Source: JBDHWG01 sp039810085
GTDB taxonomy: Bacteria > Chloroflexota > Anaerolineae > Epilineales > JAHCIE01
Direction: 5' to 3'
Assembly: GCA_039810085.1 (NCBI GenBank)
Contig: JBDHWG010000008.1
Location: 1 to 64,000 of the forward strand
Length of the DNA: 64,000 nucleotides
In this document: piece after piece, positions 16,715-25,079 of the stretch
Layout: every line of letters begins with the position of its first letter
Numbering within the stretch: the first letter of the stretch is position 1
Program-made: the position numbers and the translations under genes
Notes under the pieces: generated by a model
Database searches by the model: none
What the model was told of the DNA's origin: nothing
The model's input: only the letters and a program-made list of their open reading frames with translations

Positions 16715-18973
16715 TTACCGCCTCAGCAGGAATGCGATGAGCACAATAGCGACAAAGACGACAAGCAGATAGTTCTGCACAATACCCGTTTGCAGCAGGC
16801 GCATCCACTGGCCGGCCTCGCCCGTGCCAAGCCCCAGCCAGTTCACCGCGCCGTCGACGATGGTCGAGTCGAACCAGCGGAAAATGCTGCTGAACCAGCG
16901 TGTCACGCCCCCGAACAGATTGACGATGGCGTCGATGATGTAGCGGTCGATGAAGTTGCCGACGCGCGCGAGCAGCATCGTCAGGGCAATAAAGGTCTTG
17001 CTATAGAACTGGTCGACCCAGTACTTGTTCCACAACACATCCCAGATGACCGGGATGCGCGACAGCGGGTCGCGGCCCGCCGCCGGTAGGGCCTTGCGCC
17101 CGTAGAGCAGATAGCCCACCAGCCAGCCAAGCCCCGCCGCGCCTAACGCAGCGCCGGCGACCAGGACGTTGAGGGATGTTGGCGCTGTCGCCTCGGCGAC
17201 GGCCTCCTCGCCCAGCCCCGTCGTCGGGACGAGGGCGAGCCAGTGGTGCAGCCAGCCGCCGATGTGGAACGGCCCAACGATGTCGGGCATGCCGACCAGG
17301 CCGACGAACGTCGAGAAGACGGCCAGGACCATAAGGGGTATCGTCATCGAGCGGACGCTCTCGGCGGCGTGGGTCGCAGCGTCCGTGCGCGGTTGGCCGA
17401 AGAAGACCAGGAACACCTGGCGCGCCATGTAGAACGCCGTCATGAACGTCGCCAGGAGGCCGACGAGCCAGAAACCGTACTGGCCGGTCTCGAAGGCGTG
17501 CGCCAGAATCTCGTCCTTGCTCCAGAAGCCCGCCCAAATAGGGATGCCCGTCAGCGCCAGCACGCCCATCATGTAGGTCCAGAACGTGGCGGGCATGCGG
17601 TGGCGCAGGCCACCCATGTTGTAGACACTCTGCGGGTCGTCCGGCTCTGATTCCCAGGACTTCATCTCAGGAACACGCTCCAGCAGCTCCATCTCGGCGT
17701 CTTCCATCTCTGCTTCATGGTGCGTGGGGCTGACGTGGGCGTGGCTCTCGCCGTGGGCGTGGTGCAGCCCGTGCTCCATGCCGTGGATGACGGAGCCGGA
17801 GCCGAGGAAGAGAAGGGCCTTGAAAAAGGCGTGGGTGAGCATGTGGAACACACCCGCGACCCACGCGCCCGTGCCGAGGGCCATGAACATCAGGCCAAGC
17901 TGGGAGATCGTGGAGAAGGCGAGGATGCGCTTGATGTCCGCCTGGGCGAAGCCGATGGATGCCGCGAAGACAGACGTAAACGCGCCAATCACGGCGACCG
18001 TCAGCAGGGGAACCGAGGGTTGGCCCTCAGCGCCTGCCGCCGCGAACAGGGGGTACGTGCGCGCGATGAGGAACACGCCCGCCGCCACCATCGTCGCCGC
18101 ATGGATCATGGCGGAGACAGGCGTCGGACCGGCCATCGCGTCGGGCAGCCAGACGTGGAGCGGGAACTGCGCCGATTTGCCGACCGCGCCCATGAACAGC
18201 AGCAGGCAGATGACGATGAGCGCCGGCACGCCAAAGAAGGTCATTTCCTGGAGGCGAGCGATGGTTTCCGGCTGATACAACACGTTCCACTGGGTCGAGC
18301 CACCAATCATGGACAGCAGGGTGATGCCCAGGAACAGACCCACGTCGCCGATGCGTGTGGTCAGGAAAGCTTTCTTGGCAGCGTTCGAGTTCTCGACGCC
18401 GACCGTCGTCCACCGTCCGTTGCGGTAGACGCGCTTCGGGTTGTCGAACCAGAAACCGATGAGCAGGAACGAGCACAGGCCCATGAGCTCCCAGAACACG
18501 AGCGCCTGGATGAGGTTGGGCGAGATGACGAAGCCGAGCATGCCACACGCGAACAGCGACAGGAAGGCGAAAAAGCGTGAGTAGCGCGGGTCGGTGTGGG
18601 CCGGGTCCTGGATGCCCATGTAGCCCTGGGCGTAGATGAAAATCATCAGGCCGACCGTGGTGACCATGACCAGCATCAGGATGGACACCGGGTCGAGATA
18701 CGTGCCGACCTGGAATGTACTCGTGCCGAGCGGGGCCCAGTTCCAGAGCGTGGCCCACGGCGCTTCGCCGTTCACCGCCGCTTCGAGCACCCGATCAGCG
18801 CCGACCCCCATCGCTTGAATGAAGATGAGGTAGCTGAGGATGCCGCTCAGCGCCAACGCGCCGATGGCGATGTTGGAGCTAAGCCGCTTGTTGCGATTGA
18901 AGCCAAGGACAACAATGGCGAAAAATGAGAGCAGCGGAAACAGCGGTATCAATAAGGCGTACTGGGCGAGCAT
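16715..18973 (-). CDS. nuoL: NADH-quinone oxidoreductase subunit L
   Basis: A 752-residue subunit, longer than the usual ~610-650. SAQFPLHVWLPDAMAGPTPVSAMIHAAT is the diagnostic core, and the C-terminal ~100 residues contain the last spans after the long lateral-helix region. About 55 extra residues lie between SVIHGMEHG and the conserved MGGL (roughly residues 385-440). They are rich in His at first (HHAHGESHAH) and then in Glu/Asp. The ATG at 18973 has GTGAGG upstream. In complex I this is the distal proton-pumping subunit at the end of the membrane arm. Confidence 0.95.
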   Translation of the reverse strand: MLAQYALLIPLFPLLSFFAIVVLGFNRNKRLSSNIAIGALALSGILSYLIFIQAMGVGADRVLEAAVNGEAPWATLWNWAPLGTSTFQVGTYLDPVSILMLVMVTTVGLMIFIYAQGYMGIQDPAHTDPRYSRFFAFLSLFACGMLGFVISPNLIQALVFWELMGLCSFLLIGFWFDNPKRVYRNGRWTTVGVENSNAAKKAFLTTRIGDVGLFLGITLLSMIGGSTQWNVLYQPETIARLQEMTFFGVPALIVICLLLFMGAVGKSAQFPLHVWLPDAMAGPTPVSAMIHAATMVAAGVFLIARTYPLFAAAGAEGQPSVPLLTVAVIGAFTSVFAASIGFAQADIKRILAFSTISQLGLMFMALGTGAWVAGVFHMLTHAFFKALLFLGSGSVIHGMEHGLHHAHGESHAHVSPTHHEAEMEDAEMELLERVPEMKSWESEPDDPQSVYNMGGLRHRMPATFWTYMMGVLALTGIPIWAGFWSKDEILAHAFETGQYGFWLVGLLATFMTAFYMARQVFLVFFGQPRTDAATHAAESVRSMTIPLMVLAVFSTFVGLVGMPDIVGPFHIGGWLHHWLALVPTTGLGEEAVAEATAPTSLNVLVAGAALGAAGLGWLVGYLLYGRKALPAAGRDPLSRIPVIWDVLWNKYWVDQFYSKTFIALTMLLARVGNFIDRYIIDAIVNLFGGVTRWFSSIFRWFDSTIVDGAVNWLGLGTGEAGQWMRLLQTGIVQNYLLVVFVAIVLIAFLLRR

Positions 18974-19010
18974 AGAGCCTCACTGAAGACCGGGCGTGAG
19001 GTTGGCCCGG

Positions 19011-19325
19011 TCAGAACTTCAGTAGATTAATCTCTTCCACGTTCACCGTGTCCCGCGTGCGGTAGATGGCGATGAACAGGGCCAGGCCAACGGCCGCCTC
19101 GGCGGCGGCGAGGGCAATAATGAATATGGCGAACACCTGCCCATTCATGTTCGTGGGGGTGATGTAGCGCCAGAACGCGACAAGGTTGATGTTGACGGCG
19201 TTGAGCATCAGCTCGACGCCCATCAGGATGGCGACGGCGTTGCGCCGCACGAGCGCGCCGTACAGGCCGATGCAGAACAGCGCCGCCGCGACGATGAGAT
19301 ACCACTGGAGAGGGATAGATGGCAT
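19011..19325 (-). CDS. nuoK: NADH-quinone oxidoreductase subunit K
   Basis: A 104-residue, three-span membrane subunit. LYGALVRRNAVAILMGVELMLNAVNINLVAF contains the conserved Glu of helix 2, and AAAEAAVGLALFIAIYR holds the second Glu. The ATG at 19325 (MPSIPLQWYLI) has GTGAGGT five bases upstream; the open frame continues further upstream but that part overlaps nuoJ and is unlike NuoK. It is nine bases from the nuoJ stop. NuoK links the Q-site proton path to the antiporter-like subunits. Confidence 0.95.
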   Translation of the reverse strand: MPSIPLQWYLIVAAALFCIGLYGALVRRNAVAILMGVELMLNAVNINLVAFWRYITPTNMNGQVFAIFIIALAAAEAAVGLALFIAIYRTRDTVNVEEINLLKF

Positions 19326-19333
19326 GGTGGACC

Positions 19334-19828
19334 TCACTCCCGCGCAATGACGATAGCGCCGATGAGCGCCGCGAGCAGCAGAACCGACACAATCTCGAAC
19401 GGCAGGATGTACGGCCCCAGGAATGCCGCGCCTAGCTGGGCTACCGAGTCGGGCGGCGGACTGTCTTGCGACAGGTTCCACTGCTGGAACGTCGTGCCTA
19501 CAAGGAGCGCGAACAGCAGCAGGGCGACGAGGGCTGCCGCGATCCACTGGTTGTTCATGCGATTGTCCTGGGTGCTGCCGCTCATCACGCGGCGGGTGAG
19601 CATGATGGCAAACAGGATCAGCACGGCGACGGCCCCGACGTAGACGAGCACCTGGGTCGCGGCCAGGAACGGCGCTTCGAGCAAGACGTAGATGCCTGCG
19701 ACGCCGATGAACGACAGGATGAGGAAGAGACCGCTGGCGAACACCGTGCGCGCTAGGACGACACCCAGGCCGCCGCCGATGGTCACAGCGGCGACGGCGA
19801 CGAAGGAGAGAACGACAAAGGGGTTCAT
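19334..19828 (-). CDS. nuoJ: NADH-quinone oxidoreductase subunit J
   Basis: A 164-residue membrane subunit with five spans. The conserved helix-3 region reads LEAPFLAATQVLVYVGAVAVLILFAIML, in which the YVGA... segment carries the pi-bulge of the family. The ATG at 19828 overlaps the TGA of nuoH (ATGA), giving tight translational coupling. Position between nuoH and nuoK is standard except that nuoI is absent. Confidence 0.95.
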   Translation of the reverse strand: MNPFVVLSFVAVAAVTIGGGLGVVLARTVFASGLFLILSFIGVAGIYVLLEAPFLAATQVLVYVGAVAVLILFAIMLTRRVMSGSTQDNRMNNQWIAAALVALLLFALLVGTTFQQWNLSQDSPPPDSVAQLGAAFLGPYILPFEIVSVLLLAALIGAIVIARE

Positions 19829-21000
19829 CGTGCAGGCACCGTCCCCTCTGCGACGCGGGCGCGGTCGCGCCTCACAATCGACTGAATGACGAGGTAGATG
19901 ATGACGAACATGATCGCGTTAGCGACGAGCATCGAGACGATGGCGACCGGCGCCGCCAGCGCGGGCGAGTTGGCCGCGGTCACACTGATGAACGGCGCGA
20001 TCAGGGCAACCAGGAAGATGTTCATCAGGCAGATGGGCACGAGCGCCTTCCACGCGAATGCCATCAGGTGATCGACGCGGACGCGGGGCAGCGTGCCGCG
20101 CAGCCAGATCGTCAGGAAGATGAACAGATAGGTCTTGCCGATGAGGACGAACGGGCCGAGGAAGTTGTTGATGACGTTGCCGACGGGCACAAAGGGGATC
20201 TGGTAACCGCCCAGGAAGACCGTTGCAGCCAGCGCCGACACGAACAGCACGCTCATGTACTCGGCCAGGTAGAACATACCGAACTTGAGGCCGCTGTACT
20301 CGGTGTGGTGGCCGGCGATAATCTCGGACTCGGCTTCGGGCAGGTCGAACGGCGTGCGGTTGACCTCGGCCATCGCCGCAATGAGGAAGACGATGAAGGC
20401 AATAGGCTGGAGCAGGACGAACCAGCCGAGCTGCGCTTGCTTAGCGACGATGCCCTGCATCGACAGCGTCCCGGCGATCATGACGACGCCGACGATGCTG
20501 AGAAGCTGCGGCACCTCGTAGCTCACCATCTGGGCCACGGCGCGCATCGCCCCCACCAGGGAGTACTTGTTGTTCGATCCCCAGCCGGCGATGAGGATGC
20601 CGAGCGTCGCCGTACCGGCGACGGCGAAGATAAACAGCAGGCCGATGTTCAAGTCAACGCCGGTGATGGACGCGCTAAAGGGCAGGACGGCGAAGACGAG
20701 GATGGCGGGCGGCACGACGACCAGCGGCCCCAGGTTATAGATGACGCGGTTAGCCGCCGTCGGCGTGATGTCCTCTTTGGTGAGAATCTTCACCATGTCG
20801 GCGACAGGCTGGAACAGGCCAAACGGCCCGGCGCGGTTCGCGCCGATGCGGTCCTGCATGCGCCCGATGACTTTGCGCTCGACCCAGGTGATAAAGAGCA
20901 TGTTGACCAGGGCGAACACAAGCAGAATCACGGCGTAGAGGACGAACCACAGCAGTGCCGCTGCCCACCCGGGCATGAACTGGGCGAAGTAATCAACCAT
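19825..21000 (-). CDS. nuoH: NADH-quinone oxidoreductase subunit H
   Basis: A 391-residue subunit that docks the membrane arm to the quinone site. ERKVIGRMQDRIGANRAGP and QPVADMVKILTKED near the N-terminus, and EVNRTPFDLPEAESEIIAG in the middle, are the classic NuoH signatures with the acidic residues of the E-channel. The ATG at 21000 has GAGGGA five bases upstream. It follows nuoA directly, whereas most operons place B, C, D (and E-G) in between. nuoI is also missing downstream. Confidence 0.96.
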   Translation of the reverse strand: MVDYFAQFMPGWAAALLWFVLYAVILLVFALVNMLFITWVERKVIGRMQDRIGANRAGPFGLFQPVADMVKILTKEDITPTAANRVIYNLGPLVVVPPAILVFAVLPFSASITGVDLNIGLLFIFAVAGTATLGILIAGWGSNNKYSLVGAMRAVAQMVSYEVPQLLSIVGVVMIAGTLSMQGIVAKQAQLGWFVLLQPIAFIVFLIAAMAEVNRTPFDLPEAESEIIAGHHTEYSGLKFGMFYLAEYMSVLFVSALAATVFLGGYQIPFVPVGNVINNFLGPFVLIGKTYLFIFLTIWLRGTLPRVRVDHLMAFAWKALVPICLMNIFLVALIAPFISVTAANSPALAAPVAIVSMLVANAIMFVIIYLVIQSIVRRDRARVAEGTVPAR

Positions 21001-21012
21001 GATAATCCCTCA

Positions 21013-21390
21013 TCACACCCACTCGAGCGCGCCCTTGCGCCACGCCCACACCAGCCCCGCCAGGAGGATGGCGACGAAGATGACCACCTCGACCAGGGGC
21101 AGGTAGTTGAGGCCCGTGCCCGACGCAACGAGAGCGGTGTGGCTGACGGCCCACGGCAGGAGGAAGGCGATCTCGATATCGAAGATGACGAAAATCAGGG
21201 CGTAAATGTAGTACTGGACTTTGAACTGGATCCACGTCTCGCCGACGGTTTCCAGTCCGCACTCGTAGGTGGATTTTTTGATGGGTCCGGGCTTCTTGGG
21301 CCGCAGGAGCCAGGCAGTTGCCAGTCCAATCACAGGGAACGCGAGGGCGATCAGGAGGAAAACGCCGATGAAGCCCCATTGCGCAAGCAT
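21013..21390 (-). CDS. nuoA: NADH-quinone oxidoreductase subunit A
   Basis: A 125-residue, three-span membrane subunit. STYECGLETVGETWIQFK is the conserved loop with the ECG motif that faces the quinone site, and YALIFVIFDIEIAFLLPWA is the acidic helix. The ATG at 21390 (MLAQWGFIG) has GGAAGC upstream and was preferred over a longer reading that adds 16 unlike residues. It is the first gene of the nuo operon here. The operon carries only membrane-arm genes. Confidence 0.95.
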   Translation of the reverse strand: MLAQWGFIGVFLLIALAFPVIGLATAWLLRPKKPGPIKKSTYECGLETVGETWIQFKVQYYIYALIFVIFDIEIAFLLPWAVSHTALVASGTGLNYLPLVEVVIFVAILLAGLVWAWRKGALEWV

Positions 21391-21473
21391 ACGTTGAGCT
21401 TCCTTTCCAGTTTTACGACACAGTTCCAGATCTGACACATATAGCGACGTCAGGTCTGCCGATAATGCGTTTT

Positions 21474-21502
21474 TTGGCCGCGCGGGCTTGGCCGACTATA
21501 AT
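21474..21502 (+). promoter_or_regulatory. Promoter for the FemAB-type gene pair
   Basis: TTGGCC (21474-21479), a 17-base spacer and a perfect TATAAT (21497-21502) precede the ATG at 21550 by about 48 bases. The -35 matches four of six consensus bases. The site lies in the divergent gap with nuoA. Confidence 0.5.
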
Positions 21503-21549
21503 GGTGAAGCGCTTTGCGCAACTCACCTTAAGCGGGCGAATTCTAACAG

Positions 21550-22596
21550 ATGGCTTTGCGACTGTCAAGCTGTTCCGATGCAATTTGGGATGACTTTGTC
21601 GCCCAACATTCCTGCGGCCACGTCCTTCAATCCTCGGCATGGGGCGCATTCAAGGGCCGCCACGGCTGGCGGCCTCTCCGTGTCGCCCTGGCGGGGGACG
21701 ACGGCAGGATTATCGCCGGCGCGCAGATTTTGCTGCGGCAGATGCGCGTGGCGACTGTAGCGTACATCCCGCGCGGTCCTGTGGCGACGCTGGACGACCT
21801 CCCCGCGCTGCTACCCCACATTCACGCAGCGGCCAAACGTGAGGGCGCTGTCTTTCTCAAGGTTGAGCCATCGTGGACAACGGACGGCGACGCCTGGACG
21901 GGCCAGGGCTTTGTGGCGGCCAAGACCGTCCAGCCGCCCAGCACCATCATCCTCGACCTGAACCGCCCGGACGACGCCATCCTGGCTGGGATGAAGCAGA
22001 AGTGGCGCTACAACATCCGCCTGGCGCAGCGCAAGGGCGTCACGGTGCGCGAGGCAACCGCCGTCGACCTACCCACTTGGACAGGGCTCATGGGGGTTAC
22101 TGGCGAGCGCGACGGCTTTGGCATCCACCCACCGGCGTACTACCAGGACGCCTTCAATACGTTCTGCGACGGGCGGCGCGGCGCGCTGCTCGTCGCCGAG
22201 CACGACGGGGAGATGCTGGGCGGGGTGATGATTTTTGCCTTCGGGCCAGAAGCTACTTATATGTACGGCGCATCGGGCAACAGCGGGCGTAACTTGATGC
22301 CGAACCACGCCCTTCAGTGGGCCGCCATGCTCTGGGCCAAGACGCGCAACTGCACGCGCTATGACTTCTGGGGCATCCCTGCGGAAATCGGCCCAGGCGC
22401 GGCCGAGGCCGATGGTGACGGCGACGGCGCGGCCGAGGGACGTGGCGGGCTGTGGGGCGTCTACCGCTTCAAGCAAGGCTTCGGCGGCCAGGTCATGCGC
22501 TACCTGGGCGCGTACGATTACGTCTACAATCAACCCCTCTACTGGGCCGGGATGTCACTCCTGCCACGCCTGCGCGCCCTCGCCGGCCGCGCCTGA
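21550..22596 (+). CDS. FemAB-family peptidyl/acyl transferase (first of a tandem pair)
   Basis: A 348-residue member of the FemAB/lipid II:glycine glycyltransferase superfamily (double GNAT fold). GMKQKWRYNIRLAQRKGV (about residues 148-165) is the conserved Lys/Trp/Arg motif of the family. ATYMYGASGNSGRNLMPNHALQWAAM is the second GNAT core, and GVYRFKQGFGG the C-terminal signature. Family members use aminoacyl-tRNA to build peptidoglycan cross-bridges or acylate other substrates. About 45% identical by eye to the next gene, hence a tandem duplication. A short Asp/Gly/Ala-rich insertion (EADGDGDGAAEGRG) lies near residue 290. Confidence 0.87.
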   Translation: MALRLSSCSDAIWDDFVAQHSCGHVLQSSAWGAFKGRHGWRPLRVALAGDDGRIIAGAQILLRQMRVATVAYIPRGPVATLDDLPALLPHIHAAAKREGAVFLKVEPSWTTDGDAWTGQGFVAAKTVQPPSTIILDLNRPDDAILAGMKQKWRYNIRLAQRKGVTVREATAVDLPTWTGLMGVTGERDGFGIHPPAYYQDAFNTFCDGRRGALLVAEHDGEMLGGVMIFAFGPEATYMYGASGNSGRNLMPNHALQWAAMLWAKTRNCTRYDFWGIPAEIGPGAAEADGDGDGAAEGRGGLWGVYRFKQGFGGQVMRYLGAYDYVYNQPLYWAGMSLLPRLRALAGRA

Positions 22597-22605
22597 CTGC
22601 CATTC

Positions 22606-23658
22606 ATGCTTCCACCCACGACACTCAATGATGACGCCACCTGGGATAGCGTCGTTCTGAGCTTCCCGAACGCCCCGCTGCTTCAATCGTCCACCTGGGG
22701 CCACTTCAAGACGCGCCACGGTTGGCATTTGACGCGCCTTGCCGCGCCGAATGGTCACGGTGGCTGGCGCGCTGCCGCATCCGTGCTCAGCCGCCGCGCC
22801 GCGCCGCTGCCCGTCAGCCTGGTTTACGTGCCGCGCGGCCCGCTATGGCAGACGCCGCCGGACCTGGCGTCGGCCCTCGCCCTGGTCGAAGATGCCGCCC
22901 GCCGCCAGGGCGCGATCTTCGCCAAGATCGACCCGCTCGTGCATCCCGACGACGGGGACGCCCAGGCCGTGCTGCGCTCGCGTGGCTGGCGGCCCTCGAC
23001 GGAGCAGGTGCAGTTCCGCAACACGCTGGTGTCAGACCTGTGTCCCAGCGAGAAAGAATTGCTCGCCGGGATGAAGCAGAAGTGGCGCTACAATATCCGA
23101 CTGGCGGAGAAGAAGGGCGTCAAGGTGCGGCTAGGGACGCTGGCCGACCTCCCAACGTTCTACAGCATGTACGTCGAAACCGGCGAGCGCGACAGCTTCA
23201 TCGTCCGCCCCTATGACTACTACCGCGACGCCTGGGGGACGTTCATCAGCCAGGACCTGGCCCAGCTTTTCCTGGCCGAGTTCGAGGGCGAGGCGCTCGG
23301 CGGTATCCTCATCTTCCGCTATGGCGCAACGGCGTGGTACATGTACGGCGCGTCGCGCAACGCCCACCGCAACCTGATGCCGAACTATCTCTTGCAGTGG
23401 GAGGCGATGCGCTGGGCGAAGGCGCAGGGTGTGACGCGCTACGACTGGTGGGGAGCGCCCGACGTGCTCGACGAGGCCGACCCGATGTTTGGCGTCTACC
23501 GCTTCAAAGAGGGCTTCGGCGCGCAGTTCAGCCCCTCGACTGGCGCGTGGGACTTTACCGTCTCCCGTCCCCTGTATGCCCTCTACAGTCGGGTGATGCC
23601 GGCGTACCTGGAGCTGCGGCGGCGCATGCATCGCGTGCAGGGAGACGTGACGGAGTGA
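22606..23658 (+). CDS. FemAB-family peptidyl/acyl transferase (second of a tandem pair)
   Basis: A 350-residue FemAB-type protein, paralogue of the preceding gene. LLAGMKQKWRYNIRLAEKKGVKV, AWYMYGASRNAHRNLMPNYLLQWEAM and FGVYRFKEGFGAQF align with it block by block. It starts ten bases after the preceding stop, so both are read from one promoter. In Chloroflexota-like bacteria such proteins may add the interpeptide amino acids of peptidoglycan, with one enzyme per residue; that role is inference. The coding end merges with a GTGACGNAG repeat that continues into the following hairpin. Confidence 0.87.
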   Translation: MLPPTTLNDDATWDSVVLSFPNAPLLQSSTWGHFKTRHGWHLTRLAAPNGHGGWRAAASVLSRRAAPLPVSLVYVPRGPLWQTPPDLASALALVEDAARRQGAIFAKIDPLVHPDDGDAQAVLRSRGWRPSTEQVQFRNTLVSDLCPSEKELLAGMKQKWRYNIRLAEKKGVKVRLGTLADLPTFYSMYVETGERDSFIVRPYDYYRDAWGTFISQDLAQLFLAEFEGEALGGILIFRYGATAWYMYGASRNAHRNLMPNYLLQWEAMRWAKAQGVTRYDWWGAPDVLDEADPMFGVYRFKEGFGAQFSPSTGAWDFTVSRPLYALYSRVMPAYLELRRRMHRVQGDVTE

Positions 23659-23664
23659 GAGTAG

Positions 23665-23710
23665 AGTGACGAGGTGACGAAGTGATTTTTCACTCCGTCA
23701 CCTCGTCACC
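23665..23710 (+). terminator. Long hairpin after the FemAB pair
   Basis: Arms of 21 bases (23665-23685 and 23690-23710) pair at 19 of 21 positions around a four-T loop. The arms are built of near-repeats of GTGACGAG/GTGACGAA. No T-run follows, so it is either a non-canonical terminator or an mRNA-protecting hairpin between the FemAB pair and the transporter gene. Confidence 0.55.
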
Positions 23711-23733
23711 TCGTCACTCCGTCACATAGACTT

Positions 23734-24585
23734 ATGGAACTATTCACTGAGTTTGCCACCGCGGCCCTTGGGCTGATGGCCGCTGCATCGTGGGGGGCGG
23801 GGGACTTTACCGGGGCGCTCGCCTCGCGCCGCGCCAGCCTGTTCAGCCTGCTGCTGTACCTGCGCATCATCGAGTTCGCCCTGCTCGTCGTGCTGGCGCT
23901 CGTGACGGTTGAGCCGCTGCCGTCGCTGAGCGTCCTCGCCTGGGGCGGCGCGGCGGGGTTCTGCGGCGGCCTGGCCCTGGCCGCTCTGTATCGCGCCCTG
24001 TCCATGGCGCCGATGGGCCTGTCCGCGCCCCTGTCCGCCGTCATTGCCGCCAGCGTGCCGGTGCTGTTCGCCGCCGTCACCGAAGGGCTGCCCTCGACGT
24101 ACCGACTGCTCGGCTTCGGCCTCGCGCTCGTCGGTGTCTGGCTCATCGCGCGGCCCTCGAATGGCGGGCATTCGAGCCAGGGGTTGACCTTTGCCGTCAT
24201 CGCTGGCGTCGGCTTCGGCGCGTTCTACATCCTGTTGCGCGAGGCCGGCTCGTCGGGGGTGTTTTGGCCGCTGGCGGCGGCGCTGTTCGTCTCGCTCATG
24301 CAGGCCGTCGTCATCCTGCTCGTGTGGCGCACGCTGTGGCGGCAGCCTAGCTGGCCGACGATGCGGTTGGGAGCCGTCGCGGGGGTGCTCGACGTGGGCG
24401 GCAACGTCTTCTATGTCCTGGCGAACCACGCCGGCCGCCTGGACGTGGCCGTCATTCTTTCCTCGCTCTACCCGGCGTTCACCGTCCTGCTGGCGTGGAT
24501 TATCCTGCGCGAACATCTCACCCGCTGGCAATGGATCGGCGTCATCACCGTCCTTGCCGCCATCCCCCTCGTCGCGGTCGGTTAG
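23734..24585 (+). CDS. EamA/DMT-family transporter
   Basis: A 283-residue inner-membrane protein with ten hydrophobic segments in two EamA repeats. The first repeat has ALYRALSMAPMGLSAPLSAVIAASVPVLFA and the second VFYVLANHAGRLDVAVILSSLYPAFTVLLAWIILREHLTRWQW, the two hallmark blocks. The substrate is unknown; relatives export amino acids or other metabolites. Its TAG stop overlaps the TAA of the convergent cyclophilin gene in the sequence TTAG. Confidence 0.88.
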   Translation: MELFTEFATAALGLMAAASWGAGDFTGALASRRASLFSLLLYLRIIEFALLVVLALVTVEPLPSLSVLAWGGAAGFCGGLALAALYRALSMAPMGLSAPLSAVIAASVPVLFAAVTEGLPSTYRLLGFGLALVGVWLIARPSNGGHSSQGLTFAVIAGVGFGAFYILLREAGSSGVFWPLAAALFVSLMQAVVILLVWRTLWRQPSWPTMRLGAVAGVLDVGGNVFYVLANHAGRLDVAVILSSLYPAFTVLLAWIILREHLTRWQWIGVITVLAAIPLVAVG

Positions 24586-25067
24586 GCGGCTTCGGTGACG
24601 CGAACGCTCTTCATCTTGTCGCCCCTGCGGATCTTCTTGACCACGTCCATGCCCTCGATGACTTCGCCGAAGACGGTGTAGTTGCGGTCGAGGAATGGCG
24701 TCGGGGCGAGGGTGATATAGAACTGCGACCCGGCGCTGTTGGGGCTTTGCGCCCGCGCCATCGCCAGCGCCCCCTCTTTATGGGGGCGCTCGTTGAATTC
24801 GGCCGGCAGGTTGTAGCCCGGGCCGCCCGTCCCGTTGCCAAGCGGGTCGCCGCCCTGGATAACGAAGCCCGACTCGACGCGGTGGAACGTCAGGCCGTCG
24901 TAGAAGCCTTCGCTGGCGAGGAAGGCGAACGCGTTGACGGTCTTGGGCGCGACATCGGGGTACAGCAAGCACACGATCTGGCCCTTGTCGGTGTCAATCG
25001 TTGCGTGGTACGTCTTGCTCGCGTCGAGATTCATGTTCTCGGGCTGGCTGTATTGTTTCGGGGGCAT
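24582..25067 (-). CDS. Cyclophilin-type peptidyl-prolyl isomerase (soluble)
   Basis: A 161-residue cyclophilin without signal or membrane segment, so probably cytoplasmic. It catalyses cis-trans isomerisation of Xaa-Pro bonds. FHRVESGFVIQGGDP (catalytic Arg in FHR) and GSQFYITLAPTPFLD are the signature blocks. ERPHKEGALAMAR is the conserved loop. It lies 12 bases after a membrane-anchored paralogue and is about 60% identical to that protein's catalytic domain by eye, so it arose by duplication with loss or gain of the anchor. Confidence 0.93.
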   Translation of the reverse strand: MPPKQYSQPENMNLDASKTYHATIDTDKGQIVCLLYPDVAPKTVNAFAFLASEGFYDGLTFHRVESGFVIQGGDPLGNGTGGPGYNLPAEFNERPHKEGALAMARAQSPNSAGSQFYITLAPTPFLDRNYTVFGEVIEGMDVVKKIRRGDKMKSVRVTEAA

Positions 25068-25079
25068 GGCTATCCTCTC

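Noticed and set aside
20068..21435. Long plus-strand frame of about 455 residues
   Set aside because: It lies opposite nuoH and nuoA and is made of Asp, Glu, Gly, Arg and His as expected for a complement of membrane-protein codons.
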